This document shows positions 1 through 11,412 of a stretch of DNA of 64,000 bases, piece by piece. A program made the position numbers and the translations under genes. A model generated the notes under the pieces. It saw only the letters and a program-made list of their open reading frames with translations, searched no databases and was not told where the DNA came from. Source of the stretch: Protonemura montana (taxonomy: Eukaryota; Arthropoda; Insecta; Plecoptera; Nemouridae); the NCBI GenBank assembly GCA_947568835.1, contig OX387608.1, forward strand, positions 17,208,535-17,272,534. The letters are read 5' to 3'. The number at the start of each line of letters is the position of its first letter. The first letter of the stretch is position 1.

Positions 1-91
1 AATTATCGGACAATTTTGACTAGGCTCGTGTGATTATTTAGCGCATTTACGCGCTTGCGGAAAAGAACGTTGTGGAAACAATATCAAGTGC

Positions 92-229
92 TTTATTATT
101 ATCAGCACTAAAACCGTCTCAAATATTAAAGCCCAAACGGGAATCAATTTTTGAGACGGTTATAGTGTTGATAATAATAAAATACCCCGCGCATTGCAAG
201 CGTTTGCAATTTAAATACAGATTTCATCG
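92..229. repeat. Foldback SINE fragment (family A, no tRNA core)
   Basis: An inverted-repeat element. A left arm reading CACTAAAACCGTCTCAAA is followed within 40 bases by a right arm TTTGAGACGGTTATAGTG, then the family tail ATAATAATAAAATACC, CCGCGCATTGCAAGCG and TTTGCAATTTAAAT. The same arms flank a tRNA-like core elsewhere in the window (for example 30799-31195 and 63246-63547); here the core is missing. The small ORF over it at 72-491 is a by-product. Confidence 0.75.
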
Positions 230-2993
230 AAATAAGAAAATCTTCGGTTCTCACAACGTTACCATCGTTGTGACCTGCACGTTTGATTGCGAACTTTCTC
301 AGGAAATTGAATTAAACATTTTATTTACGTATTTGATTGTGAAATTATCGTACAGTTTATCGGACTATTATCGTACAGTTTATCAGACGATTACGCCAGT
401 GACAGTTTGTCGCGTCAGTTTAAAATGCGAGAGAACGGAATTAAATGACACTTGTTCAAACCGCTCGAGATATCCATCGCGTTGTAATTGACCTTCGTTG
501 GTCGTGAACGATACTTCGCTCTCCGTCGCTGAGTTTTTGCTAAATGTGATATTCCGGTTTCACTTTAACTGCGTTGTGCTACGATGAATCTTTAAAGAAT
601 TAGAGGACAAGAAACTCTGTGGAAAGAAGACGTTGTGGACAAGAAACCCCTGGGGGAAAGCAACTTCAACGCATCGCTTACGTCTGGATATTATGACAGG
701 TGACAGTATGGGTATATTTTTAATTTTTTCAATTCATTTTTGTCTCATTTTCTTGACATTCATTTTCAGCAATTTTTTTTATTTCGCTTACCATTTCACT
801 AGACGTGTTTTCTTTGCCCCTAACATATTTTCTTTCACAGCTTTTGGTTTTACTAATCCTTCTTGGAGAAACTGCTTTAACAAGTTTTTACCAAAAAGGT
901 TTGTGTTATTTCCCTGCTAGGCATTTATTTACAATGATTTCTGCCCCAAGTTTTGTGGCATTGACGCCAGGTTGATGTTTGTAGTTGAGTAAAATTATCT
1001 AAATTAGACGGCAACCGGGGACCAGTTTTTCAGTAAAGCTAAAAGTAAACCAGGTTTGTAACTAATCATTCGAAGGGTTAACGGTCTGATAAGCTGTTAA
1101 TTTGAGATATGGTCGGGCCTAGTTTTTTGCTGATAACTTATAAGTGATAATATTTCATGATTAAAGTCGCGCTAGGTTTTATTGGCACGCAATTGTTCAG
1201 AAGTTACTGCCGTTCCAAGTGAACATCTCTTATTTAATATGAACTTTTATCACTTTTTGTAATTTTAATTGTTGGGACTCGTTTTCATTCTTAGAATATT
1301 GGGGATAATTGATGGCAAGTATTTGATTGGTATTTATTTGTTTGTCTGTTTGCTTAACATTGATTTAATTATGTTTAGTTAAGAATTGCAGTAATTTCTC
1401 TATAGCTTATAATGTATGTTTTATATTGCTTATGTATGTTCTGTATTCTAAATGGTTGATATCTTTACATTGATCAAAACACCACAGAAAATTTGCTGCT
1501 TACATTTTGTTGAATTAATTATATCTTATTTAACGTCAGCTTCTTTTACCAAACATTAAAAAAAAAAGTTAAATTGTATTAGAAATTCAACCGTAACATC
1601 TTGATTGCATTATTATTATTATTATTTTTTCCTTTTCTATTTCCATAAGAAGTTATTATTCATTTTTTTTTTTTTTTTTTTAATATTTTTATATCTTATA
1701 ATATAGTATAGTCTGTACATTCCTCTGTATTACAACAGAGTAGGAATTCCTAGACTTAAATAATAAATAAATAAATATTGTGTACTAAAACTTCATTTAG
1801 CCAACTCGTTGAATTTTTACTTAACCAATTTATCATCGTATTGATTCTCGTGCATTACATTTAAAGCCAGTTGTTTTTGATAATTTGCAATTTGTAATTA
1901 CTGTTTTTAGCGTAATATTAAACCAATTGTTTGATTTAAAACTGAATAAATCTGTCATGTTATCAAAAATGTGAAAGTGAAAAATATTCGATTGGTCTCG
2001 CATTATTTATGCAATCAAATTCAATTGTTACCTACCATCTCCCATCTCCCAGATCATCCCAGAGCATCTCTTGAAATGAAAGCAAACTTGTTAAGTTACA
2101 TTTGTTAGAATAATCAAGACATGACGTAGATGCTTGAAGGAGAAAGTACACGTGTATTGCATTCTCCATCTTATAGCTTGTTAAATAGTGACTGCTTGGT
2201 AACAATTTATCTCAATCACCGAGGCAGAGGCTGGCATTGGTAAATGCATCGCTGGGTAATACCGTCCCAGTGACAGTTGGGAAGAACATTTGGATTCATC
2301 GATGTGCTGTTGTTTCTCAAAATGTCACAATGTGTGTTTGTATTCTGATGCTAGTCATTCCCCATCTTTAACTCAATCATCGTTATTAATTACTAACATT
2401 AATTATGTTCATTTTAGAAATGAGTCTGTACATTCTGCTGAGTGAATACCCTACGTACAGTATAAGCATTTAAAAACTCTAATAAATACACCTTGATCTA
2501 AATCTTGACCTGGTATTGTAAGCGATGGGATTTTGATATCAATGTACGTTGGTCAAAAACAAATTGACATTAATTTGTGAATGCTTTGATTGAAATCAGA
2601 TCGATTTAGTTGATTTCCTATTAAACATTCAAGTTGTGTGTGAAATTCCAGGAGTTGGTTGATCTCCCATTCAGGAATTTTTAATCAGCTGTCACTTTTA
2701 GAGAAAATAAACAAAAGAGACCCACATATCCACGTTCTGCGTTCACTCTGCAAGATTTATCACGGCTTGTGTTTAACAAAGAAGATGTGAGGTTAACTTT
2801 AAACTCATCTACGTACGTCAGGATAAACTTGCAGAATTAACTTTAAAACCTCAGCGTTGTGATAATAAAACATTGTTTCTGATTGCTTTGTTCTGGGAGT
2901 TGATTTCCATCTTAAGTGGAGTTGAGTGGACACTTGGACCTCCTGCTTGCTGGACAAACTCAGTTGCTTACATAGAGTAGTCAACCCACAATA
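230..2993. other. AT-rich non-coding stretch upstream of the exon array
   Basis: I see no zinc-finger exon, RNA gene or convincing coding region here. It holds an ATT microsatellite near 1609-1627 and a T tract near 1662-1682. Two stretches ending in AATAAATAAATAAAT or AATAAATACA (near 1705-1780 and 2410-2490) share AGTCTGTACATTC and may be LINE 3' tails. The short ORFs (633-920; minus strand 2805-3005) have no recognisable domain. It may be part of the intron joining the common lola exons to the first alternative tail. Confidence 0.5.
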
Positions 2994-3424
2994 GGGAAAT
3001 CTCATTTATATTATTATTTAATTATTATCATTGTGTTCAAATACGCATTCAAAATAAAATCTGACGTATTTTTTCTTTTTATAATCCGATCATAACTTTT
3101 CTATTGATATTTGTTTTAAGAATGGCTAAAATATGAATTCTCGTGGCGGGATTAAAACGGGCTGTGATTAACTACACGTAGTTCTGACGTCATTTTGTTG
3201 TATCCTTTGCGTTCACTTCTGTTTCTTGACGTCATACTGACGTCAGATTTCACTTCATGTCATAAAAAATGGCGACCCTCGTTTTCGTACGAGATTCAAA
3301 CGCAAACATTTTAAACAGAGATATTTTATTCAAACTTGGATTTAGAAAAAAATAAAAAAATACGTGTTCATTATTTTCTCACAAACAAAATAAAAAAATA
3401 GTTTCAAATTTAAAGAGATTTCCC
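2994..3424. mobile_element. 431-bp MITE-like element with 10-bp terminal inverted repeats (copy 1)
   Basis: It begins GGGAAATCTC and ends GAGATTTCCC, which are exact reverse complements. A second copy in opposite orientation lies at 45504-45936 and matches along its whole length. It encodes nothing. The interior has three TGACGTCA/CTGACGTCAG-type motifs near 3185-3246 and the sequence AATGGCGACCCTCG. The flanks could give a TA target duplication here, but the other copy does not support that, so the superfamily is open. Confidence 0.75.
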
Positions 3425-4006
3425 TATTAACATGAAATTGCAACAAAAGTAAGGAACACATGGCCATCTTGAGTTTTAAATGTTTCGCTATGCAAAGAAG
3501 ACTTTGGTTTGGTTTTCACTTATGTATCCATTGCAGTGCTTTGTATTTTTATAAATAAATATTGCCACAAAATAGTTTGTTTAATTGTATTCTTGGTGAA
3601 CTAATTTCCCAGCATAGCGTTGGGTGCAATGGGATTCCCTACGCGGTGCTTACCAACGGTCGTTGAGCACTTGTACGGGCATTTAAACTAAAACCAAACG
3701 CTCGACAGCATTGAAAGATGTCAAACAACTAAAACTAGGAACAAATATTTTGAACCAATGGCGTTCCACTTTGTCAGTCAGGCAAGATCACCTGCGCTGA
3801 GTCGGCCATGTTTTTAAATATCGTCTGTCACAAGCACAATTACGCTGGAATATTATAGCTTCATCTCGATCATAGCCAACTTAACTTTGTGTCAATTGTG
3901 TGCAATTTCACTAGATTCTTGAAGACTAAAGATCTCATGCATTATCTTATGTTTAACAACCCCCCGCCTCACAGCCCCCTTGACCCTGTCTTCCCATTGG
4001 TCGCAG
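3425..4006. other. Intron sequence before unit 1
   Basis: No gene is seen. The last 40 bases before 4007 are pyrimidine-rich with a TCGCAG acceptor. The open frame extends back to 3889, but the finger-encoding part is all downstream of the acceptor. Confidence 0.5.
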
Positions 4007-4230
4007 GCGCGGTCGCGATCCACCGCGGGCTGCTCGTGTCCCGGCCGTTCCGCTGCAAGACCTGCTCACGGTGCTACCAACACGAGAGCAGTTTGTACAC
4101 GCACACGAAGATAGAGTGCGGCAAGATCCCACGCTACGCCTGCCACTCGTGCGGCTACCGAACCAATCGGCTGTCAAATCTCAAGCGACATGCGTTGCAA
4201 CTCCATTCCAAGCTCGATGCTGACCAGTGA
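4007..4230 (+). CDS. lola: lola-like alternative terminal exon, unit 1 (C2HC + C2H2 finger pair)
   Basis: The acceptor TCGCAG ends at 4006; the exon enters at codon position 2 and runs 74 residues to TGA. Finger 1 uses C17, C20, H33 and C38; finger 2 uses C46, C49, H62 and H67. After splicing to the upstream BTB exons (not in the window) it would give one isoform of a nuclear sequence-specific transcription factor, with this tail setting DNA specificity. It has an extra Cys at 23 in finger 1, and its GC content is well above that of the flanks. The nearest AATAAA is at 4795-4800, beyond a minisatellite. Other C2H2 families are possible, but the array context favours lola. Confidence 0.85.
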
Positions 4231-4265
4231 CCTCTGCGTTACCTTCACAACAGAGTTCATTTAGA

Positions 4266-4573
4266 CATGGGACATGGGACATAGGACATGGGGCATGGGG
4301 CACGGGACATGGGACATGGGACATGGGACATGGGACATGGGACATGGGACATGGGGGCAGGGTCCAGGCAAGGCTGGGACATGGGACATGGGGGCAGGGT
4401 CCAGGCAAGGCTGGGACATGGGGGCAGGGTCCAGGCTAGGCTGGGACACGGGACATGGGGGCAGGGTCCAGGCAAGGCTGGGACATGGGGGCAGGGTCCA
4501 GGCAAGGCTGGGACATGGGGGCAGGGTCCAGGCAAGGCTGGGGCATGGGACATCGGACATGGGACATGGGTCT
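4266..4573. repeat. Composite G-rich minisatellite
   Basis: It starts 35 bases after the unit 1 stop. The left part is a GGGACAT(G) heptamer/octamer run. The right part is an approximately 31-bp unit GACATGGGGGCAGGGTCCAG plus GCAAGGCTGG, repeated about six times. The ORFs on both strands over this region are products of the repeat and have no independent support. Confidence 0.9.
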
Positions 4574-5664
4574 ACAGATGGAGTTTACGTAAAAATTCCA
4601 TCTTTATAATGGCAACGTTAACTAAATCGCTGTGATTATGAAATCTGCCCCCAGAGGGCGCTGAGATACTTTGTTACTGGCTCAGTGTTTTATAAATGAC
4701 ATTGTGAAAGTTTGGACGCTGGTTTAACATGTGAGGGAAGAAGAAGTCACCGCCCATGTTGTTTCTGAAACTATATCATCAATGTATATTAACAAATAAA
4801 AGAACATCTGTTAAATTGTGTCGTTGTCTGTTGCATTTAAGAAACACGCTAAATAAATACATAGGACAGTGACGTCCGATGTATTTTGGTTTGTAGAACG
4901 ATGAGAGTAAATTATGTCTTAATTCAGCTAGACTCTTGGATTCATGAAGATAAACTGATTCAGATTTATTGTGGAAATCATTTTACTTTTTTATATCTGC
5001 CTTATAATCAATATATGTTATAATATTATAATCTATTTCATATACAATCGGACATTTTCCAATCCAAATCATTGAATTTGTCAGAGTTTTGTGTGTCGGA
5101 AGTTGTCTGGTATGTTTTTGGTTCCAGTTTGAACCAGATTCTCCGGCCCACCTTTGTTCGGAAACAACCGCCGAACGACAACAAACCAAGCCTGCTACCA
5201 ACTAAACCCGCTTGTCCTACTTGCCAGTGTCGCCAACGTTGCTTCACTTTTGTTTGTTTACGTTTCCTGAGCTTAATTAAAGAACCCAATGGATTTTCTG
5301 TTCCAACTCGGAAAATATATGCTTCGATTTGCAAATTTAACTTCCACGCAATTCTCCTGCTTTTCATTGAGGTTTGATAAACTGAGCATCTGTCCATCCT
5401 CGAGAGATCAGAGAGGTCATTTTTTCTGTTAGAACCAAAGAAAATAATTGAATTCAAATGGCTTCACTATGTGCCTGACTTACATAGGTACATTAAGTTA
5501 AGATTATTCAACAAACTTGATTGCAGGATTTCTTATACGGGATACAAATATCAAGTCCATTCAAGTTTCTATTCACCTTGATATGTTAAGATAGCTCTGA
5601 AAAGCTGACAGTTGTAATCTGAGAGAAAGATGGGTGCCCGGCCTGACCAGCTGTTCTGTTCCAG
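4574..5664. other. Unit 1 3' UTR and intron before unit 2
   Basis: It holds AATAAA at 4795-4800, a plausible poly(A) signal for unit 1, and otherwise nothing recognisable. The ORFs at 5038-5457 on both strands show no domain. Confidence 0.45.
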
Positions 5665-5861
5665 GATCATCACTGCATCCTAGATTCTACTGCGTGTCGT
5701 GTGGGAAGAGTTACAAACACCAGAGCAACCTGTCACGACATGTTCACCATGAGTGCAACAAGGAGCCGAGGTTTGCTTGCCCTCACTGTCCGTACAAGAG
5801 CAAACAGAAAGTACATATGGCCAGTCACGTTGCGTTGCTCCACGCAGCCAGCACGGGATAG
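5665..5861 (+). CDS. lola: lola-like alternative terminal exon, unit 2
   Basis: The acceptor is GTTCCAG at 5664; the exon encodes 65 residues in the common phase. Finger 1 is C10, C13, H26, C31; finger 2 is C39, C42, H55, H60. The finger core (CGKSYKHQSNLSRHVHHEC) is nearly the same as in unit 3, the next exon, so the two are recent tandem duplicates. The linker reads NKEPRF rather than the common GxxPxF. AATAAA occurs at about 5949. Confidence 0.87.
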
Positions 5862-6746
5862 GCTCCTTAATGCTGACCGATTAATGATGAACCACTTGAT
5901 TAAAACAGAAAGTCACATTTGCTATTTAAAAAAAACAAAATCTGTTTCAAATAAATTAAATAATCAATTTGAGAAACAAGAGTCAATGAAGAATTGTTTT
6001 CTTTCCCCGCCTTCTCTCGCAAATCGTGTCAATTGTCTGTGATTTTCTGTCCCCAGCGTCGAAGCTTTACGTGTTTGCTTTTGTCTTTGTTGTGGTTCGT
6101 ACTTTCCGTATTTATTCCCTAGAATTTTGTTTATTTTTTAGAATTTTTTCGTCGTTTGCTTCAGAAATCAGTCGTAGTTTTACAGAAACAGATTAACTGA
6201 CGCGACTTCAAGTCTTCGTAGTACATTTTGCCAACTTAATTTCGGTAGCGAAGCTTTTAAAAAGACTTGAAAATTGTGCAATGCAGAGTCACTTAACTGA
6301 ACTTTCCCATGAATTAGAGTTTGTAGATTCTGCTTCTTTGCTTTTTGAGTTGCAGCGCTAAAGATAAACTCACTACAAGTGGTTCCTGGGTTTGACCACC
6401 AGATGGCGCTTGCTACTGAACTTTATTACAAAAACATAGAAATAAATAATTACCGCTCAAAATATGAAAACATGCATTTTAATCTTAGAATAAAGATCAA
6501 TTGAGCTTGAACTAGTTTTAAATGCGTCTGGTGGACCACAATTTTTGTTGGTTTGGTTGAGATCAGCAATTTATCACGAAGACAGTTAAACTTGAACGCT
6601 GAGACCAAACCAATTAACCTGACGGCACCGCTAAATAATTAACAATAAATAATTGATGTAAACAACTGCAATGTATAATCTTAGTCACAGTTCATAAAGC
6701 CAAAAACTAAGTTAACCCAATAAATAAAAAAATAAAATCTAAAGAT
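5862..6746. other. Unit 2 3' flank and intron
   Basis: Nothing recognisable beyond an early AATAAA near 5949 and AT-rich sequence. The ORF running to 6042 is the out-of-frame continuation over unit 2. Confidence 0.4.
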
Positions 6747-6962
6747 TAACAAAAACTATTTCAACTGGGTTTTGAATGCCAAGTGAAGAACAACTGAATT
6801 TCCCAACGTTTCGTAACATGTACTGCTATAACACTTGATAAAGTAACAGGTACAAGTTACTAAACGTTGGGAAATTTAGTTGTTCTTCACTTAGCATTCA
6901 AAACCCAGTTGAAATAGTTTTTGTTAAAACTAGTGCTAAGTTTAGATGAAGATAGACATGAG
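6747..6962. repeat. Foldback element, family B (copy 1)
   Basis: The left arm, from AACAAAAACTATTTCAACTG to CCCAACGTTTCGTAAC, is repeated inverted on the right as GTTACTAAACGTTGGG through to AAATAGTTTTTGTT. The whole could form a long hairpin. It is non-coding. About 13 copies or fragments lie in this window, so it is a MITE-like family of recent activity. Confidence 0.85.
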
Positions 6963-7022
6963 TTTTAGAACCATTATAAACTAAAGACCAGCCTGAATCT
7001 GTTGGTTCTGTTGCGATTGCAG

Positions 7023-7228
7023 CTTCTTCGCTCCAGTGGTTGCCTCACCGAGCCAGGTTCCAGTGTCCAGCTTGCGGCAAGAGTTACAAGCACAAGAACA
7101 ACCTGTCACGACACGTTCACCACGAGTGCAACAAGGAGCCGAGGTTCACTTGTCCACATTGTCCGTACAAGAGCAAACAGAAGTCACCGCTGATGCAACA
7201 TTTGCTACTGAGGCACAGCGTTGTATGA
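7023..7228 (+). CDS. lola: lola-like alternative terminal exon, unit 3
   Basis: Acceptor GATTGCAG ends at 7022. A second AG at 7055 would cut into the start of finger 1, so 7023 is preferred. It encodes 68 residues: finger 1 C15, C18, H31, C36; finger 2 C44, C47, H60, H65, then three residues and TGA. Strongly similar to unit 2 (shared SRHVHHECNKEPRF). A clear poly(A) signal AATAAA lies at 7538-7543. Confidence 0.87.
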
Positions 7229-8075
7229 TGACGTCTTAGTTTCAAGTTGCCTGACCCGTCTCCGATTTCTGCTGTCATAGCAATGAAATGTTGTAAAGTT
7301 CAAATTGGAAGAGAAGCTACCGTATTTCAATGTCGTCTGTTTGCATTTGTTTTTATTGCTTTTGACACAAAAATTGATCCAGATGGCTTTGAAACGGTGT
7401 CTTCTTTTTTTTAAATGGACGATAGTTGAGCACTTTTTGTGTTTTAGTTACGTTTGTTGTTCTCTGTTAAAGTAATTGTTAGTTTTCTGTTTTCGTTCTT
7501 GGCTGGGTTTTTACAATTTCACGGTTGATCAATGTGTAATAAAGTTATATATTTAACGAAACGAATCGATTGTCTGCCGTAGGTTTTACCCATTTCAGAA
7601 GTCGATGAAATCGATATGAAACGTTTAGTTTTTCACGTGTCGATGTCGAGGTTTGCACCCGAACTTCGTGTCACGTTGACTTCTGTTTGGATGACGGCTC
7701 CTGAGCAAGAATCGGTGACAACAATCGAAGTACAAGCCAACAATGGTTTCAACAATGGAATCTGCAGCTACTTTCACTAGAACCGGTCTTTGGTGGCAAC
7801 AATGGTAACTTTGCATCACCATTGAAAGTTAGGATTGACAAATATTAGTTGAGAGTTGGTTTATCTCTCCGGATGAAAATAAATCAAATTTATTTACACT
7901 TGGTAACGAAGGTCTCTGGGTTTATTGCCATCGATCGGCAATTTCTGCGATGACAGGTTAATATAAGCTCAGTCGAGTTCGTTGGTGCAGCAATTTTGAT
8001 ATTACGATCGTTTATATATATGCCAAGTTTAGCTTAGATAGAAATTAGGAAGATGATAGAAATTATGATGGTTCT
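7229..8075. other. Unit 3 3' UTR and intron
   Basis: Contains AATAAA at 7538-7543; nothing else recognisable. The minus-strand ORF at 7625-7822 has no domain. Confidence 0.4.
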
Positions 8076-8264
8076 TAGACTCGTGTCTACTTGATGTAAA
8101 CTTAGCACTAGTTTTAACAAAAACTATTTCAACTGGGTTTTCAATGCTTAGTGAAGAACAACTGAATTTCCCAACGTTTCGTAACTTGTACCTGTTACTT
8201 TATCAAGGGTTGTTTTGTGTGGTTCTTTTGTTATTGGAAAATTGTCAGGGCTGCTCTATATAGG
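8076..8264. repeat. Foldback family B, partial copy
   Basis: Contains the family B left arm (GTTTTAACAAAAACTATTTC ... CCCAACGTTTCGTAACTTG) and part of the inner body TGTGGTTCTTTTGTTATTGG. The right arm is lost. Confidence 0.8.
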
Positions 8265-8492
8265 GCAGGGAAGGGATAGACTTTTGGCGACTTTGGCCAA
8301 CGGAGCGGCCGCAGGGAAAGACAGTACCTACTCTACAAATCCATTTTTTCAGAAAATTCTTTTAAATAGGTCAATTTCATTTCATATTACTGTCACAAAT
8401 TTATGGTAAAAATTAATTTTGAAGGGTAAATGCCCCTCTGCGGTCGTGGGACTTTGAATCTAACCGTGTTTGTCTCTTGTGTTTGTCTCCAG

Positions 8493-8731
8493 CTCCTCGC
8501 GACCCGCTCGCAGGTGCGTTCAGGTGCTCCGCCTGCGAGCATCGATACAAGCACCGTCACCACCTGTTGGCCCACCTGCGTCACGAGTGCGGTCGAGACC
8601 CACGGTACAAGTGCGATCACTGCGCTTACCGTACTTCGCGCAAAGACAACCTGCGCAGACATAACGTCTTGAAACACATTCTACGAAACAACCCAGACTT
8701 TCAGCGCCGGGTTTCACCTCCTCCCTTCTAG
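8493..8731 (+). CDS. lola: lola-like alternative terminal exon, unit 4, with SINE-derived C-terminus
   Basis: Acceptor GTCTCCAG ends at 8492; 79 residues. Finger 1 is C12, C15, H28, C33; finger 2 is C41, C44, H57, H62. The last residues, RVSPPPF and the stop, are encoded by sequence that matches the tail of the 5S-headed SINE (compare 8934-8960), so the present stop codon appears to have been supplied by an inserted element. His-rich finger 1 helix (KHRHHLLAH). Confidence 0.87.
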
Positions 8732-8835
8732 GCTACGTTAGGTTCATCATCATCCTCATCATCATCCACTCATTCACCGACGCCATTAGACCAGTGCCAC
8801 ATGGCCAGATGTCAAAACAGTGCTAAGTTAACACC
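8703..8835 (+). repeat. SINE tail fragment overlapping the unit 4 stop
   Basis: Reads GCCGGGTTTCACCTCCTCCC through TTCTAGGCTACGTTAGG, then TCATCATC repeats and CACTCATTCACCGACGCC. The same order occurs at 8888-9050 downstream of a tail segment that also ends the 5S-headed element at 44330-44380. Confidence 0.8.
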
Positions 8836-8887
8836 ACAAATAATAATATTAAAGAAATATTACCTTAAAAATATTGGATTAAATTGG

Positions 8888-9050
8888 ATGGGTCCCCTTG
8901 GTCTTCGACAGGAGTAGGCTACGTGCCAGCACCGGGTTTCCCCTCCTCCCTTCTAGGCTAGGTTAGGTTCATCATCATCCACTCATTCACCGACGCCATT
9001 AGACCAGTGCCGCATGGCCAGACGTCAAAACACCTCAAATAAATAAATAA
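8888..9050 (+). repeat. SINE 3' tail, second copy
   Basis: Begins GGATGGGTCCCCTTGG, continues with CTTCGACAGGAGTAGGCTAC and GTGCCAGCACCGGG, then the same TCATCATCATCC block and an AAATAAATAAATAA end. It matches 44320-44370, the tail of the 5S-headed SINE. About 640 bases after it (to 9691) show no recognisable feature except an AATAAATAAATAAAT run near 9330-9350. Confidence 0.8.
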
Positions 9051-9691
9051 TAATATTAATGAAATATTACCGTCTACCACTGGACAGCAAATAGGTACAA
9101 CAACAAACTCTATATCAAAGCAAATTCTTTGAAATATCTTTTAAACATTAGTTAATATGATTTAATTATCTTAATATTTATTATTTCGTTATTGTATTAT
9201 CCATTATTAATTATGAATTATTATTTTTGCAATGTGTATTGTAATTTGTTAATTTATTATGTGACATTTGACTTGAACCCTACAAGCTACGAGCTCATTA
9301 TCCAGTTACCAGTTTGTGATTTACGCGGGCAATAAATAAATAAATAAAAATAGAAAATCATAGCTCGGTAATTAAATACTGAAATTAAAATTCTCTAAAA
9401 TTTTATTTAAAATGGTCACTTTATTCCAACGTTGAGCGACTTGCGGCAAGACCAAATATGGAAGAAATTGTAGCGTGATAAAGTGGATGGTTCTACGTTG
9501 ATACATAATTATATTTAATGATGTTAGTTGCGTCCGCCGTTCTTTACTTTCCGTAAGATGTGTTAATAAATCGGTGGACAATGAAATGAAAATTATAACG
9601 AGTAAATGAAAATTTGTTCGTACTTAATGCCAATGTTGACTTTGGTACAAAGAATGGTTTGTATTTGAATCTGGTGATTTCAGCTGCATAC

Positions 9692-10842
9692 CAGGCAAGT
9701 CTTGCTGGGGGCCATGGCGTGTCAGGCAAGTCTTGCCGGGGGCCATGGCGTGTCAGGCAAGTCTTGCCGGGGGCCATGGCGTGTCAGGCAAGTCTTGCCG
9801 GGGGCCATGGCGTGTCAGGCAAGTCTTGCCGGGGGCCATGGCGTGTCAGGCAAGTCTTGCCGGGGGCCATGGCAAGTCTTGCCGGGGGCCATGGCGTGTC
9901 AGACAAGTCTTGCCGGGGGCCATGACGTGTCAGGCAAGTCTTGCCGGGGGCCATGGCGTGTCAGGCAAGTCTTGCCGGGGGCCATGGCGTGTCAGGCAAG
10001 TCTTGCCGGGGGCCATGACGTGTCAGGCAAGTCTTGCCGGGGGCCATGGCGTGTCTTGCCGGGGGCCATGGCGTGTCAGGCAAGTCTTGCCGGGGGCCAT
10101 GACGTGTCAGGCAAGTCTTGCTGGGGGCCATGGCGTGTCAGACAAGTCTTGCCGGGGGCCATGGCGTGTCAGGCAAGTCTTGCCGGGGGCCATGGCGTGT
10201 CAGGCAAGTCTTGCCGGGGGCCATGGCGTGTCAGGCAAGTCTTGCCTGGGGCCATGGCGTGTCAGGCAAGTCTTGCCGGGGGCCATGGCGTGTCAGGCAA
10301 GTCTTGCCGGGGGCCATGGCGTGTCAGGCAAGTCTTGCCGGGGGCCATGGCGTGTCAGGCAAGTCTTGCCGGGGGCCATGGCGTGTCAGGCAAGTCTTGC
10401 CGGGGGCCATGGCGTGTCAGGCAAGTCTTGCCGGGGGCCATGGCGTGTCAGGCAAGTCTTGCCGGGGGCCATGGCGTGTCAGGCAAGTCTTGCCGGGGGC
10501 CATGGCGTGTCAGGCAAGTCTTGCAGGGGGCCATGGCGTGTCAGACAAGTCTTGCCGGGGGCCATGGCGTGTCAGGCAAGTCTTGCCGGGGGCCATGGCG
10601 TGTCAGGCAAGTCTTGCCGGGGGCCATGGCGTGTCAGGCAAGTCTTGCCGGGGGCCATGGCGTGTCAGGCAAGTCTTGCAGGGGGCCATGGCGTGTCAGG
10701 CAAGTCTTGCCGGGGGCCATGGCGTGTCAGGCAAGTCTTGCCGGGGGCCATGGCGTGTCAGGCAAGTCTTGCCGGGGGCCATGGCGTGTCAGGCAAGTCT
10801 TGCCGGGGGCCATGGCGTGTCAGACAAGTCTTGCCGGGGGGC
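9692..10842. repeat. 31-bp minisatellite, about 37 units
   Basis: The unit is GTGTCAGGCAAGTCTTGCCG plus GGGGCCATGGC. It is very homogeneous, with rare truncated units near 9865 and 10057. Each unit holds two self-complementary motifs (GGCAAGTCTTGCC and GGCCATGGC). The unit is 31 bases long with no stop in any plus frame, so three long overlapping ORFs arise (up to 387 codons). They are artefacts of the period and should not be called proteins. Confidence 0.97.
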
Positions 10843-11412
10843 AAGGTTTTGACAGAAGCAAATAGAGTTGAAATATGATTAAAAGTGAGAATATTTTACC
10901 AGTTTCTTAAAAAATGAAAAAGAAAATAAAGTTAAAGAAAATGCTGGTTCTAGCTAATCTGTGATTTAGTTTTCCTACGAATAATGTTTCCTTGTAGTTG
11001 GACTATTTGTTCAAAATTAGCGTAATATTTGCACCATTTGCACTATTTGTAATATTTGTAGAATTTGTAGTATTTTTAGTATTTTTAGTATTTTTAGTAT
11101 TTTTGGTTTTTTTAGTATTAATTTGGTTGAACTTTAAAATGGTCTAATGACAGCCATGTGTTTTGTGACAGCAAACAAAACAAATGGCTGTAAAAACAAT
11201 ACTGAGTCAGTGCTATTGGTGCTGGTTTGTAAGTATCTCAGTATCTTAGTCTTGCACTGTCAATTATTCTGTATTCCAGTTGACAGGAAACTTGAAGTTG
11301 CTCTCTATTCTTTGCTTGGTAGTTTAACATAAAGCCGTGTTGAGGAAAAGTTGAAAGTGCTTGTCTTACGTTGATAGAAGTTGAGTCTAACGTGCACTGG
11401 TTCACTTTGCAG
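10843..11412. other. Intron before unit 5
   Basis: AT-rich. A TAGTATTTT microsatellite-like run lies near 11065-11110. No gene seen. Confidence 0.4.

Noticed and set aside
72-491. A 139-codon ORF at the left edge
   Set aside because: Begins in the foldback SINE arm and has no domain; composition matches non-coding flanks.
1700-2490. LINE 3' tails sharing AGTCTGTACATTC
   Set aside because: The shared word is short and the rest cannot be aligned with confidence by eye; left as a remark only.
4181-4635. ORFs on both strands with DMGHGTW or CPHVPALPGP repeats
   Set aside because: G-rich minisatellite after unit 1; the frames do not join the finger frame.
9692-10842. A CRISPR-like array
   Set aside because: Units are contiguous with no unique spacers, and the context is a eukaryotic intron-rich locus. 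The same holds for the other arrays.
9702-10878. Overlapping ORFs of 387, 381 and 244 codons with MACQASLAGGHGV repeats
   Set aside because: They come from the stop-free 31-bp unit read in three frames; nothing beyond the array supports coding.
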